A DNA stretch of 64,000 nt. It comes from Streptomyces sp. B93. GTDB taxonomy: Bacteria > Actinomycetota > Actinomycetes > Streptomycetales > Streptomycetaceae. Positions within the stretch are counted from its first letter, which is position 1. Every line of letters begins with the position of its first letter. This document shows positions 51,874 to 60,680 of the stretch, in pieces. The stretch covers positions 62,001 through 126,000 of the forward strand of contig NZ_JAGPXL010000018.1 of the NCBI RefSeq assembly GCF_018070565.1, in the 5' to 3' direction. The translations under genes and the position numbers were made by a program. Under the pieces are notes generated by a model. It was not told the origin of the DNA. It did not search any database and saw only the letters and a program-made list of their open reading frames with translations.

Positions 51874-54363
51874 GTGCACGGGAACGACCGCACCAACCGC
51901 CCTGCCCCCCACCCGAAACACCCCCTCTTCCGCAGAGCCATCGCCCTGCTCAGCGGCGCCCTGCTGGCGGGCGCGTCCCTCACGCTCGCCGCACCCCAGG
52001 CCACCGCCGCCGACCCCGGCGCCGCCGTGGCCGCCGAGGACTTCCAGCAGGTCACCCTCGCCAAGGGCGAGGCGGAGGTCGGCGAGCCCATGTCGCTCGC
52101 CGTCCTCCCGGACCGCTCGGTCCTGCACACCTCCCGCGACGGTGAACTCCGGCTCACCGACGCCGCGGGCAACACCAAGCTCGCCGGGAAGCTCGACGTC
52201 TACTCCCACGACGAGGAGGGCCTCCAGGGCATCGGCGTCGACCCCGACTTCGAGAACAACCGTTTCATCTACCTCTATTACGCGCCCCCGCTGAACACCC
52301 CCGCGGGCGACGCCCCCGAGACCGGCACCGCCGCCGACTTCGCGCCCTTCGACGGCGTCAACCGCCTCTCCCGCTTCGTCCTCAACGAGGACGGCACCCT
52401 GGACAACGCCAGCGAGCAGCAGATCCTCGACGTCCCCGCCACCCGCGGCATCTGCTGCCACGTCGGCGGCGACATCGACTTCGACGCCGCGGGCAACCTG
52501 TACCTGTCGACCGGCGACGACTCCAACCCCTTCCAGTCCGACGGCTACACACCCATCGACGAGCGCGCCGACCGCAACCCCGCCTTCGACGCCCAGCGGA
52601 CCTCCGGCAACACCAACGACCTGCGCGGCAAGATCCTGCGCATCAAGGTCAACGCGGACGGCTCCTACTCCGTCCCGGAGGGCAACCTCTTCGCCCCCGG
52701 CACGGACAAGACCCGCCCCGAGATCTACGCGATGGGCTTCCGCAACCCCTTCCGCTTCAGCGTCGACAAGGAGACCGGCATCCTCTACGTCGGTGACTAC
52801 GGTCCCGACGCGGGCGCGGCCAGCCCCAGCCGCGGCCCCGCCGGCCAGGTCGAGTTCGCCCGCGTCACCGAGCCGGGCAACTTCGGCTGGCCGTACTGCA
52901 CCGGCGACAACGACGCCTACGTCGACTACGACTTCGCCACCGGCACCTCCGGCGCGGCCTTCGACTGCTCCGCCCCGGTCAACAACTCGCCGCACAACAC
53001 CGGCCTGACCGAGCTGCCCCCGGCGCAGGCCGCCTGGATCCCGTACGACGGCGGCTCCGTCCCCGAGTTCGGCAGCGGCTCCGAGTCCCCGATGGGCGGC
53101 CCGGTCTACCACTACGACCCCGCGCTCGACTCGCCGGTGAAGTTCCCCGAGGCCTACGACGGCGACTTCTTCGCCGGTGAGTTCGGCCGCCGCTGGATCA
53201 AGCGGATCAGCAGCGACGCCGACGGTACCGTGCAGTCCATCAACGACATCCCCTGGACCGGCACCCAGGTGATGGACATGGCCTTCGGACCCGACGGGGC
53301 CCTCTACGTCCTCGACTACGGCCTCGCCTGGTTCGGCGGCGACGAGAACTCCGCCCTGTACCGCATCGAGAACGCCACCGACGGCCACTCCCCGGTCGCC
53401 CAGGCCAGCGCCAGCCGGACCTCCGGACAGGCGCCACTGCGGGTGAGCTTCTCCTCCGCGGGCAGCACCGACCAGGACGGCGACGCCCTCACCTACCGCT
53501 GGGACTTCGGCGACGGCGCCACCTCCACCGCCGCCAACCCCACGCACCGCTACCGCCAGAACGGCACCTACACCGCCACCGTCACCGCCGAGGACCCCAC
53601 CGGCCGCACCGGCAGCGCCAGCGTGCAGATCGTCGTCGGCAACACCGCGCCCACCGTGGTGCTGGAGACCCCCAAGGACGGGCAGCTGTTCAGCTTCGGT
53701 GACGCCATCCCGTTCAAGGTGAAGGTCACCGACCCCGAGGACGGCAAGACCATCGACTGCTCCAAGGTCACCGTCACCTTCATCCTCGGCCACGACACCC
53801 ACGGTCACCCGCTCACCTCCGCCAAGGGCTGCTCCGGCACCCTCCAGACCAGCGCCGACGGCGGCCACGACGAGGACGCCAACATCTTCGGTGTCGTCGA
53901 CGCCGAGTACACCGACAACGGGGGCGGCGGGCAGGCCCCGCTGACCACCCACGACCAGCACGTCACCCAGCCCAAGCACCGCCAGGCCGAGCACTTCGGC
54001 GACAGCTCCGGCGTCTCGGTGATCACCAAGGAGGCCGCGCACGGCGGCCGCACCGTCGGTGACATCAACAACGGCGACTGGATCTCCTTCACCCCGTACG
54101 CCCTGAACAACGCCAAGAGCGTCACCGCGCGAGTCTCCTCCGGCGGCGCGGGCGGCACCCTGGAGATCCGGGCGGGCTCCGCCACCGGCACCCTGCTCGG
54201 CAAGACCGCGGTGCCCGTGACCGGAGGCTGGGAGACCTTCCAGGACGTCAGCGCCGATCTGTCCCGCGCACCGCGCGGCACCACCACCCTGTTCCTCGTC
54301 TTCAAGGGCAGCGGCTCCGGAGCCCTGTTCGACGTGGACGACTTCACCTTCACCACCGGCTGA
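51874..54363 (+). CDS. secreted PQQ-type sugar dehydrogenase with PKD and CBM6-like domains
   Basis: An 829-residue exported protein starting at GTG. Signal peptide about 1-44 (ATAAD), a GSDH/soluble glucose dehydrogenase-like propeller (about 55-505, with HVGGDIDFDAAGNLYLSTGDD and FRNPFRFSVDKETGILYVGDYG), a PKD domain (about 508-595, YRWDFGDGATS), a linker, and a C-terminal CBM6-like beta-sandwich (about 700-829, NNGDWISFTPYAL). The family oxidises aldose or glycoside sugars with PQQ, though many actinobacterial members have not been shown to bind it. It would act outside the cell next to the ThuA-DUF1080 protein. Confidence 0.88.
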   Translation: MHGNDRTNRPAPHPKHPLFRRAIALLSGALLAGASLTLAAPQATAADPGAAVAAEDFQQVTLAKGEAEVGEPMSLAVLPDRSVLHTSRDGELRLTDAAGNTKLAGKLDVYSHDEEGLQGIGVDPDFENNRFIYLYYAPPLNTPAGDAPETGTAADFAPFDGVNRLSRFVLNEDGTLDNASEQQILDVPATRGICCHVGGDIDFDAAGNLYLSTGDDSNPFQSDGYTPIDERADRNPAFDAQRTSGNTNDLRGKILRIKVNADGSYSVPEGNLFAPGTDKTRPEIYAMGFRNPFRFSVDKETGILYVGDYGPDAGAASPSRGPAGQVEFARVTEPGNFGWPYCTGDNDAYVDYDFATGTSGAAFDCSAPVNNSPHNTGLTELPPAQAAWIPYDGGSVPEFGSGSESPMGGPVYHYDPALDSPVKFPEAYDGDFFAGEFGRRWIKRISSDADGTVQSINDIPWTGTQVMDMAFGPDGALYVLDYGLAWFGGDENSALYRIENATDGHSPVAQASASRTSGQAPLRVSFSSAGSTDQDGDALTYRWDFGDGATSTAANPTHRYRQNGTYTATVTAEDPTGRTGSASVQIVVGNTAPTVVLETPKDGQLFSFGDAIPFKVKVTDPEDGKTIDCSKVTVTFILGHDTHGHPLTSAKGCSGTLQTSADGGHDEDANIFGVVDAEYTDNGGGGQAPLTTHDQHVTQPKHRQAEHFGDSSGVSVITKEAAHGGRTVGDINNGDWISFTPYALNNAKSVTARVSSGGAGGTLEIRAGSATGTLLGKTAVPVTGGWETFQDVSADLSRAPRGTTTLFLVFKGSGSGALFDVDDFTFTTG

Positions 54364-54374
54364 GGGAGGCGGCG

Positions 54375-55751
54375 ATGACACGGACCAACGGCAGACTCCT
54401 CACCACCGCCGTGGGCACGGCCATGCTGCTCGGCTGCGTGGTCTCCACCCCGGCCCTCTCCCAGCCGGAAGAGGCGTCCAAGGACCCGCGGGTACTGGTC
54501 TTCTCCAAGACCGCGGGCTTCCGCCACGACTCCATCCCCGAGGGCGTCGCGGCCGTCCGGGAACTCGGCGACAGCGGCGGCTTCGCCGTCGACGCCACCG
54601 AGGACGCCGGCGCGTTCACCGCACGCAACCTGCGCAAGTACGACGCGGTCGTCTTCCTGTCGACCACCGGCGACGTGCTCAACCCCAGCCAGCAGCGCGC
54701 CTTCGAGGGCTACATCCGCAAGGGCGGCGGCTACGTCGGCATCCACGCCGCCGCCGACACCGAGTACGACTGGGCGTTCTACGGCGGCCTCGCGGGCGCC
54801 TACTTCCAGTCGCACCCACAGATCCAGCCCGCCACCGTCGAGGTCGAGGACCGCGCCCACCCCGCCACAGCGGGACTGGAGAAGGCCTGGAACCGCACCG
54901 ACGAGTGGTACAACTACCGCTCCAACCCGCGCGAGCACGCCCATGTCCTCGCCTCCCTCGACGAGTCCTCCTACACCGGCGGCACCATGCAGGGCGACCA
55001 CCCGATCGCCTGGTGCCAGAACTACCAGGGCGGCCGGGCCTTCTACACCGGCGGCGGCCACACCAAGGAGTCCTTCGCCGAACCCGCCTTCCGGCAGCAC
55101 CTGCTGGGCGGCATCAGGTGGACCATCGGCGCCGCCCAGGCCGACTGCCGCCCCGAGACCGGCTACCGTCCGCTCTTCGACGGCACCGCCGCCTCCCTGG
55201 ACGACTGGAAGCAGGCGGGCCCCGGCTCCTTCGAACTGAGCGCCGACGGCACGCTCACCACCACCGGCGGCATGGGCATGCTCTGGTACGCCGCCTCGGG
55301 CTTCGGCTCCTACTCGCTGAAGCTCGACTGGAAGATGGCCAGCGAGTCCGGCGACGACAACTCGGGCGTCTTCGTGGGCTTCCCGCCCTCGGACGACCCG
55401 TGGTCGGCGGTCAGCAACGGCTACGAGATCCAGATCGACGCCACCGACGCCCCGGAGAAGACCACCGGCGCCGTCTACGACTTCCAGTCCGCCGACCTCA
55501 GACAGCGCGACCGCGCGCTGAACCCGCCGGGGGAGTGGAACACGTACGAGATCAGGGTGGAGGGCGAACGCCTCCGCGTCTGGCTCAACGGCGTGCTGAT
55601 CAACGACTTCACCAACACCGACCCCGCCCGGAGCCTCACCGACGGACACATCGGCATCCAGAACCACGGAGCCGCCGACAAGGTGTCCTTCCGCGATGTG
55701 CGGATCAAGGAACTGCCCCCGGCGGCCACCGCCGCCACCGCGGGCGACTGA
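54375..55751 (+). CDS. secreted ThuA plus DUF1080 (3-keto-disaccharide hydrolase) protein
   Basis: A 458-residue exported fusion. Signal peptide about 1-29; ThuA glutamine-amidotransferase-like domain (about 38-255, VLVFSKTAGFRHDSIPEG, GGGYVGIHAAADTEYDW); DUF1080/3KD concanavalin-like domain (about 268-448, LFDGTAASLDDWKQ, DNSGVFVGFP, GEWNTYEIRVEGERLRVWLNG). DUF1080 proteins hydrate or cleave 3-keto-glucosides in studied bacteria, and ThuA belongs to trehalose 3-oxidation loci. It follows the dehydrogenase by 11 bases, so the pair may oxidise and cleave a glycoside outside the cell. Confidence 0.88.
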   Translation: MTRTNGRLLTTAVGTAMLLGCVVSTPALSQPEEASKDPRVLVFSKTAGFRHDSIPEGVAAVRELGDSGGFAVDATEDAGAFTARNLRKYDAVVFLSTTGDVLNPSQQRAFEGYIRKGGGYVGIHAAADTEYDWAFYGGLAGAYFQSHPQIQPATVEVEDRAHPATAGLEKAWNRTDEWYNYRSNPREHAHVLASLDESSYTGGTMQGDHPIAWCQNYQGGRAFYTGGGHTKESFAEPAFRQHLLGGIRWTIGAAQADCRPETGYRPLFDGTAASLDDWKQAGPGSFELSADGTLTTTGGMGMLWYAASGFGSYSLKLDWKMASESGDDNSGVFVGFPPSDDPWSAVSNGYEIQIDATDAPEKTTGAVYDFQSADLRQRDRALNPPGEWNTYEIRVEGERLRVWLNGVLINDFTNTDPARSLTDGHIGIQNHGAADKVSFRDVRIKELPPAATAATAGD

Positions 55752-55753
55752 GC

Positions 55754-55791
55754 GACGGCGGGCGGGAGACGCCGGACTCCCGCCCGCCGTC
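55754..55791 (+). terminator. terminator separating the sugar locus from the Ebo operon
   Basis: A perfect 15-bp stem (55754-55768 with 55777-55791, 8-base loop) directly after the ThuA-DUF1080 stop. Confidence 0.8.
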
Positions 55792-55899
55792 ATCCACCGC
55801 ACCCCTTCCCCACCCCCGGCTCCCACGCGGGCCACCGGCCCGCCGCCGGAGCCGGGTCCGGCGACCCACCAGGGTTCGCGCACGACAAGGAGGCTGCCC

Positions 55900-57042
55900 A
55901 TGTCCGCGTCCCTTCCCCGACCGCGCGTCGGCGTCTGGCTGATCGGAGCCCGCGGCTCCGTCGCCACCACCGTCGTCGCGGGCTGCGCCGCCGTCACGGC
56001 GGGACTGCACCCGCCCACCGGCATGGTCACCGAGACCCCTCCCTTCACCGACACCGGACTCCCGCCCCTGTCCACCCTCGTCTTCGGCGGCCACGACACC
56101 GTCGACTGCCCCCTGCCCAAACGCGCCGAGGCCCTCGCCGCGGGCGGGGTGCTCCCCGCCGGACTGCCGTCCGCCGTCGCCTCCGAACTCGCCGCCGCCG
56201 ACCGTGAGATCCGCCCCGGCGGCCCCGCCCCCGGCGACACCCGCACCCCCGACGACCTGATCACCGCCTTCGCCGCGGACATCGAGGACTTCGTACGACG
56301 CCACGAACTGACCCGGGCCGTGGTGGTGAACGTCGCCTCCACCGAGCCCAACCCCACCGACGGCACCCTGCCGCCCAGCTCCCTCTACGCCGCCGCCGCC
56401 CTGCGCGCGGGCTGCCCCTACGTCAACTTCACCCCCTCCACCGGCCTGCACCACCCGGCCCTCGCCGACCGGGCCACCGCGAGCGGACTGCCGTACGCGG
56501 GCCGCGACGGCAAGACCGGCCAGACCCTGCTGCGCGCCGCCCTCGGCCCGATGTTCACCCAGCGGGCCCTCGACGTGCGGGCCTGGTCCGGCACCAACCT
56601 GCTCGGCGGCGGCGACGGCGCGGCCCTCGCCGACCCGGCCGCCGCCGCGGCCAAGAACGCGGGCAAGGAACGCGTCCTCGCCGACACCCTCGGCGCCACC
56701 CCCGAGGGCGAGGTACACATCGACGACGTCCCCGCGCTCGGCGACTGGAAGACGGCCTGGGACCACATCGCCTTCGACGGCTTCCTCGGCACCCGCATGA
56801 TCCTCCAGACCATCTGGCAGGGCTGCGACTCCGCCCTCGCCGCGCCCCTCGTCCTCGACCTGGCCCGGCTCATCCTGCGCGCCCACGAGGCGGGCCTGTC
56901 CGGACCCCTGTCCGAACTGGGCTTCTACTTCAAGGACCCGATGGGGGACGGGCCGTCCGCCCTCGCGGAGCAGTACACGGCACTGACCGCGTTCGCCGCC
57001 CGGCTCCGTGAGCCCCAGCACGGACGTGAGGAGGCGCGGTGA
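55900..57042 (+). CDS. inositol-phosphate synthase family enzyme (Ebo operon)
   Basis: A 380-residue NAD-dependent cyclase of the myo-inositol-1-phosphate synthase family. N-terminal GVWLIGARGSVATT is the Rossmann loop; VVVNVASTEPN, SGTNLLGGGDG and GWKTAWDH-like ALGDWKTAWDHIAFDGFLG follow, with the Lys-rich catalytic NAGKERVL region. It converts glucose 6-phosphate-type substrates to an inositol phosphate. It is the first gene of the Ebo-like operon, preceded by AAGGAGG. In other Ebo clusters this role is taken by EboD, a dehydroquinate-synthase-like sugar-phosphate cyclase. It is not the housekeeping synthase by location. Confidence 0.85.
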   Translation: MSASLPRPRVGVWLIGARGSVATTVVAGCAAVTAGLHPPTGMVTETPPFTDTGLPPLSTLVFGGHDTVDCPLPKRAEALAAGGVLPAGLPSAVASELAAADREIRPGGPAPGDTRTPDDLITAFAADIEDFVRRHELTRAVVVNVASTEPNPTDGTLPPSSLYAAAALRAGCPYVNFTPSTGLHHPALADRATASGLPYAGRDGKTGQTLLRAALGPMFTQRALDVRAWSGTNLLGGGDGAALADPAAAAAKNAGKERVLADTLGATPEGEVHIDDVPALGDWKTAWDHIAFDGFLGTRMILQTIWQGCDSALAAPLVLDLARLILRAHEAGLSGPLSELGFYFKDPMGDGPSALAEQYTALTAFAARLREPQHGREEAR

Positions 57043-58145
57043 CGGCGACCGTGACAGCACGGGCGGGCGGGGACCCGGCCCGCGCGGATGACCGGCGGGG
57101 CGACGGCCCCACCCGCCGCGTACCGCGCGCCCGCGGCCGGGCCTGGGCCGAACTCCTGCGCCTGCCCGCCCTGTTCACCGTCCCCGGCGACGCACTCGCC
57201 GGGGCCGCCGCCACCGCGCGGCGCCCCACCTCCCGCACCCTGCTCGCCATCGGCTCCTCCCTCTGCCTGTACTCCGCCGGAATGGCCCTCAACGACTGGG
57301 CGGACCGCGCGGAGGACGCCGCCGAACGCCCGCACCGCCCCCTGCCGTCCGGCCGCGTCCGCCCTGCCGCCGCCCTCACCGCGGCCTGCGCCCTCACCGG
57401 CGCCGGACTCGCCCTGGCGGCCCGCGCCGGACGCCCCGCCCTCACCGTCGCCGCCCCCCTGGCGGCCACGGTCTGGGCCTACGACCTGACCCTGAAACAC
57501 ACCCCCGCCGGTCCGGCGGCCATGGCCGCCGCCCGCGGCCTCGACCTCCTCCTCGGCGCGGCGGCCACCACCGGCCGCACCCGCGACGCCCTCCCGTCCG
57601 CCGCCCTCCTCGGCAGCCACACCCTCGCCGTCACCGCCGTCTCCCGTCGCGAGACCCAGGGCGGCTCCACCCTGGCCCCGCTCGCGGCCCTCGCCGCCAC
57701 GACGGCCCTCACCGGGCTGCTGACCCGCGGCTCACCCAGTCCCCCGGCAGGCCGGAGGCCAGCAGCCACCTCCGGCCTGCCGGGCACCACGGGCGCGGCG
57801 ACGCCGGGCGCGGCCCTCCTCGGCGCCGCCGCGCCGGGTACCGCGTCAGCGAGCCCGGCGGTGCGGCCCCGGGCTCGGCAGGGGAGCACGAAGCCCGCCG
57901 GCGGCGGCACCCTGCCCACCGCGCTCGGCGCGCTCTACGCCCTCACCGCCGCCCGCCCCTACGCGCACGCCGTCCTCAACCCCTCACCCCCGCTCACCCA
58001 ACGGGCCGTCAGCGGCGGCATCCGCGCCACCATCCCCCTCCAGGCCGCCCTGTCCGCGCGCTCCGGCGCCTCCGTCACCGCCCTGTGCGTCGCCGCGCTC
58101 GCCCCGCTCGGCCGCAGGTACGCCAGGAAGGTGAGCGTCACATGA
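57039..58145 (+). CDS. UbiA-like prenyltransferase (SCO3242 family, EboC-like)
   Basis: A 368-residue membrane protein starting at GTG, overlapping the synthase stop (GTGA). The first Asp-rich motif is NDWADRAEDAAERPHRPLPSG, binding prenyl diphosphate via Mg2+; a second region is YDLTLKHTPAG. About eight hydrophobic segments are visible. Residues about 230-290 are a Pro/Ala/Gly/Arg-rich insertion not expected in the family. It should attach an isoprenoid chain to a polar acceptor, here plausibly an inositol-derived product. Confidence 0.85.
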   Translation: MTATVTARAGGDPARADDRRGDGPTRRVPRARGRAWAELLRLPALFTVPGDALAGAAATARRPTSRTLLAIGSSLCLYSAGMALNDWADRAEDAAERPHRPLPSGRVRPAAALTAACALTGAGLALAARAGRPALTVAAPLAATVWAYDLTLKHTPAGPAAMAAARGLDLLLGAAATTGRTRDALPSAALLGSHTLAVTAVSRRETQGGSTLAPLAALAATTALTGLLTRGSPSPPAGRRPAATSGLPGTTGAATPGAALLGAAAPGTASASPAVRPRARQGSTKPAGGGTLPTALGALYALTAARPYAHAVLNPSPPLTQRAVSGGIRATIPLQAALSARSGASVTALCVAALAPLGRRYARKVSVT

Positions 58146-59062
58146 GCCCCCTGCGCTTCGGCTACGGCACCAACGGTCTCGCCGACCTCCGCCTCGACGA
58201 CGCCCTGGCGCTGCTCGCCGACCTCGGCTACGACGGCGTCGGTCTGACCCTCGACCACATGCACCTGGACCCCCTGGCCCCGGACGCCGCCGCCCGCACC
58301 CGCCAGGTCGCCCACCGGCTGGCCGCCCTGGGACTGGGCGTCACCGTGGAGACCGGGGCCCGCTATGTGCTCGACCCGCGCCGCAAACACGGCCCCTCCC
58401 TCCTGGACCCGGACCCCGACGCCCGCGCCCGGCGTGTCGACCTGCTGATCAGGGCCGTCCGGATCGGCGCCGACCTCGGCGCCCACGCGGTGCACTGCTT
58501 CAGCGGGATCACCCCGGCCGGAACGGACGACGACACGGCCTGGAAACGCCTCACCCAATCCCTCACCCCCGTCCTGGACGCCGCCACCACGGCGGGCATC
58601 CCCCTGGCCGTCGAACCCGAGCCCGGCCATCTCCTCGCCACCCTCGCCGACTTCCACCGGCTGCGCACCGCCCTCGGCGACCCGAGCCAGCTCGGCCTCA
58701 CCCTCGACATCGGCCACTGCCAGTGCCTCGAACCCCTTCCGCCCGCCGACTGCGTCCGCGCCGTCGCGCCCTGGCTGCGGCACGTCCAGATCGAGGACAT
58801 GCGCCGCGGCGTCCATGAGCACCTCCCCTTCGGAGAGGGCGAGATCGACTTCCCGCCCGTCCTGGCGGCCCTCGCCGCCACCGGCTACCAGGGCCTGACC
58901 GTCGTCGAACTGCCCCGCCACTCCCACGCGGGCCCCCACTACGCCGAACTCTCCCTCCCCTTCCTCCACCGCGCGGCAGCCTCCGCCACCGCGGAGACCC
59001 CGCTCGACGCGCCACCCCACGGCGAGCCCTCCGCCACCCCAGAAGGGAGCAGCGCCCGATGA
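58142..59062 (+). CDS. sugar phosphate isomerase/epimerase (Ebo operon)
   Basis: A 306-residue TIM barrel (AP_endonuc_2). RFGYGTNGLADLRLDDALALLADLGYDGVGLTLD is the N-terminal strand-helix pair; candidate metal ligands are AVEPEPGH (Glu), LTLDIGHCQ (Asp, His), HVQIEDM (His, Glu) and VVELPRHS (Glu). It overlaps its neighbours by four bases on each side. It probably reshapes the sugar or cyclitol made by the operon. About 30 C-terminal residues are disordered. Confidence 0.85.
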   Translation: MSPLRFGYGTNGLADLRLDDALALLADLGYDGVGLTLDHMHLDPLAPDAAARTRQVAHRLAALGLGVTVETGARYVLDPRRKHGPSLLDPDPDARARRVDLLIRAVRIGADLGAHAVHCFSGITPAGTDDDTAWKRLTQSLTPVLDAATTAGIPLAVEPEPGHLLATLADFHRLRTALGDPSQLGLTLDIGHCQCLEPLPPADCVRAVAPWLRHVQIEDMRRGVHEHLPFGEGEIDFPPVLAALAATGYQGLTVVELPRHSHAGPHYAELSLPFLHRAAASATAETPLDAPPHGEPSATPEGSSAR

Positions 59063-59829
59063 CCCACCGCCCCGCCGCACCGGACACCCCGGCAGCGAGC
59101 AGCACGGGCAGCGACGACACCGAAGCCGCCCACCACAGCACCACCAGCCACACCACCCGCCCCACCGCTCCCCCTCCGCTCGCCGTCACCCCACCGCACC
59201 AGCTCCGCACCCACCTCGGCGTGAGCCTCGGCGGAGCCGCCCGCGCCTGGCTCGACCAGGCCCTCGACGAGGCCGCCGCCCACCCCGGCGGCCACGGGCC
59301 GATCTCCGTGTGGGAGCTACGGCTCGCCGAGGCCGGACGCCGCTGCGGCACCGAACATGCCGACGCCGCACGCGTCCTGATCCTGCACGCGGCCCGCGCC
59401 GACACCGCCGCGCTCGACCGCGTCTACCGCCAGGGCACCGCCGACGAACGCCGCGCGGTCCTGCACGCCCTGCCCCACCTCGTCACCGGCCCCCACGCGC
59501 TCCCGCTCGTCGAGGACGCCCTGCGCACCAATGACACCCGGCTGCTCGCCGCCGCCGTCGGCCCCTACGCGGCCCGGCACCTCGACGCGCACAACTGGCG
59601 CCACGCCGTGCTGAAGTGCCTGTTCACCGGGGTGCCCGTGGACCAGGTGGCCGACCTGGAGCGCCGCGCCCACGGCGACGCCGAACTCGCCCGCATGCTC
59701 GGCGACTACGCCGCCGAACGCACCGCCGCGGGCCGCCCGGTCCCCGGGGACCTGCACCACGTCCTGGCCCTGACCGAGTCGGCACCGCCCTCGCCCGGCA
59801 CGGACACCCCCCACGGCAAGGAGTCCTGA
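59059..59829 (+). CDS. eboA: EboA domain protein
   Basis: A 256-residue helical protein. After a 45-residue Thr/Ser/Pro-rich start comes the EboA domain: THLGVSLGGAARAWLDQALDEA, FPAAGRRCG-like RLAEAGRRCGTEHADAARVL, and TNDTRLLAAAVGPYAARHLDAHNWRHAVLKCLFTGVPVDQV near the end. EboA has no known activity; the Ebo cluster was implicated in moving a scytonemin precursor to the periplasm in Nostoc and is found in scattered bacteria and algal symbionts. The ATG overlaps the isomerase stop. Confidence 0.85.
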   Translation: MTHRPAAPDTPAASSTGSDDTEAAHHSTTSHTTRPTAPPPLAVTPPHQLRTHLGVSLGGAARAWLDQALDEAAAHPGGHGPISVWELRLAEAGRRCGTEHADAARVLILHAARADTAALDRVYRQGTADERRAVLHALPHLVTGPHALPLVEDALRTNDTRLLAAAVGPYAARHLDAHNWRHAVLKCLFTGVPVDQVADLERRAHGDAELARMLGDYAAERTAAGRPVPGDLHHVLALTESAPPSPGTDTPHGKES

Positions 59830-60677
59830 TGCGTATCTTCGACCCCCACATCCACATGACGTCCAGGACCACCGACGACTACGAGGCCATGTATGCCGCG
59901 GGCGTCCGCGCCGTCGTCGAACCCTCCTTCTGGCTCGGCCAGCCCCGCACCTCCCCGGCCACCTTCCTCGACTACTTCGACTCCCTCCTCGGCTGGGAAC
60001 CCTTCCGCGCCGCCCAGTACGGCATCGCCCACCACTGCACGCTCGCCCTCAACCCCAAGGAGGCCAACGACCCGCGCTGCGCGCCCGTCCTCGACGAACT
60101 TCCCCGGTACCTCGTCAAGGACCAGGTCGTCGCCGTCGGCGAGATCGGCTACGACTCGATGACGCCCGCCGAGGACACGGCCCTCGCCGCCCAGCTCCAG
60201 CTCGCCGCCGACCACGGGCTCCCCGCGCTGGTGCACACCCCGCACCGCGACAAGCTCGCCGGTCTGCGCCGCACCCTCGACGTCGTCAGGGAATCCGCCC
60301 TGCCCATGGACCGCGTCCTGGTCGACCACCTCAACGAGACCACCGTCAAGGAGGCCAAGGACAGCGGCTGCTGGCTGGGCTTCTCCGTCTATCCGGACAC
60401 CAAGATGGACGAGGAGCGGATGGTCGCGATCCTGCGCGCCCACGGCCCCGAGCAGGTCCTGGTGAACTCCGCCGCCGACTGGGGCCGCAGCGACCCCCTG
60501 AAGACCCGCAAGGTCGGCGACCTGATGCTCGCCGAGGGCTTCACCGAGGACGACGTCGACCGCGTGCTGTGGCGCAACCCGGTGGCCTTCTACGGGCTCA
60601 GCGGACGCCTCCACCTCGATGTCGCCGCCACCGACGCCACCCACGAGGGCAACTCCATCCTGCGCGGCGGGGAGTGA
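59829..60677 (+). CDS. TatD-like metal-dependent hydrolase (EboB-like)
   Basis: A 282-residue amidohydrolase-fold protein starting MRIFDPHIHM (metal His7 and His9), with GEIGYDSM (Glu), LVHTPHRDK (His), DHLNETT and NSAADWGRSDP (Asp). The TatD/EboB members are phosphodiesterase- or lactonase-like hydrolases of uncertain substrate. It overlaps the EboA stop by 1 base (TGATG) and is followed by EboE after 3 bases. Confidence 0.88.
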   Translation: MRIFDPHIHMTSRTTDDYEAMYAAGVRAVVEPSFWLGQPRTSPATFLDYFDSLLGWEPFRAAQYGIAHHCTLALNPKEANDPRCAPVLDELPRYLVKDQVVAVGEIGYDSMTPAEDTALAAQLQLAADHGLPALVHTPHRDKLAGLRRTLDVVRESALPMDRVLVDHLNETTVKEAKDSGCWLGFSVYPDTKMDEERMVAILRAHGPEQVLVNSAADWGRSDPLKTRKVGDLMLAEGFTEDDVDRVLWRNPVAFYGLSGRLHLDVAATDATHEGNSILRGGE

Positions 60678-60680
60678 GGC

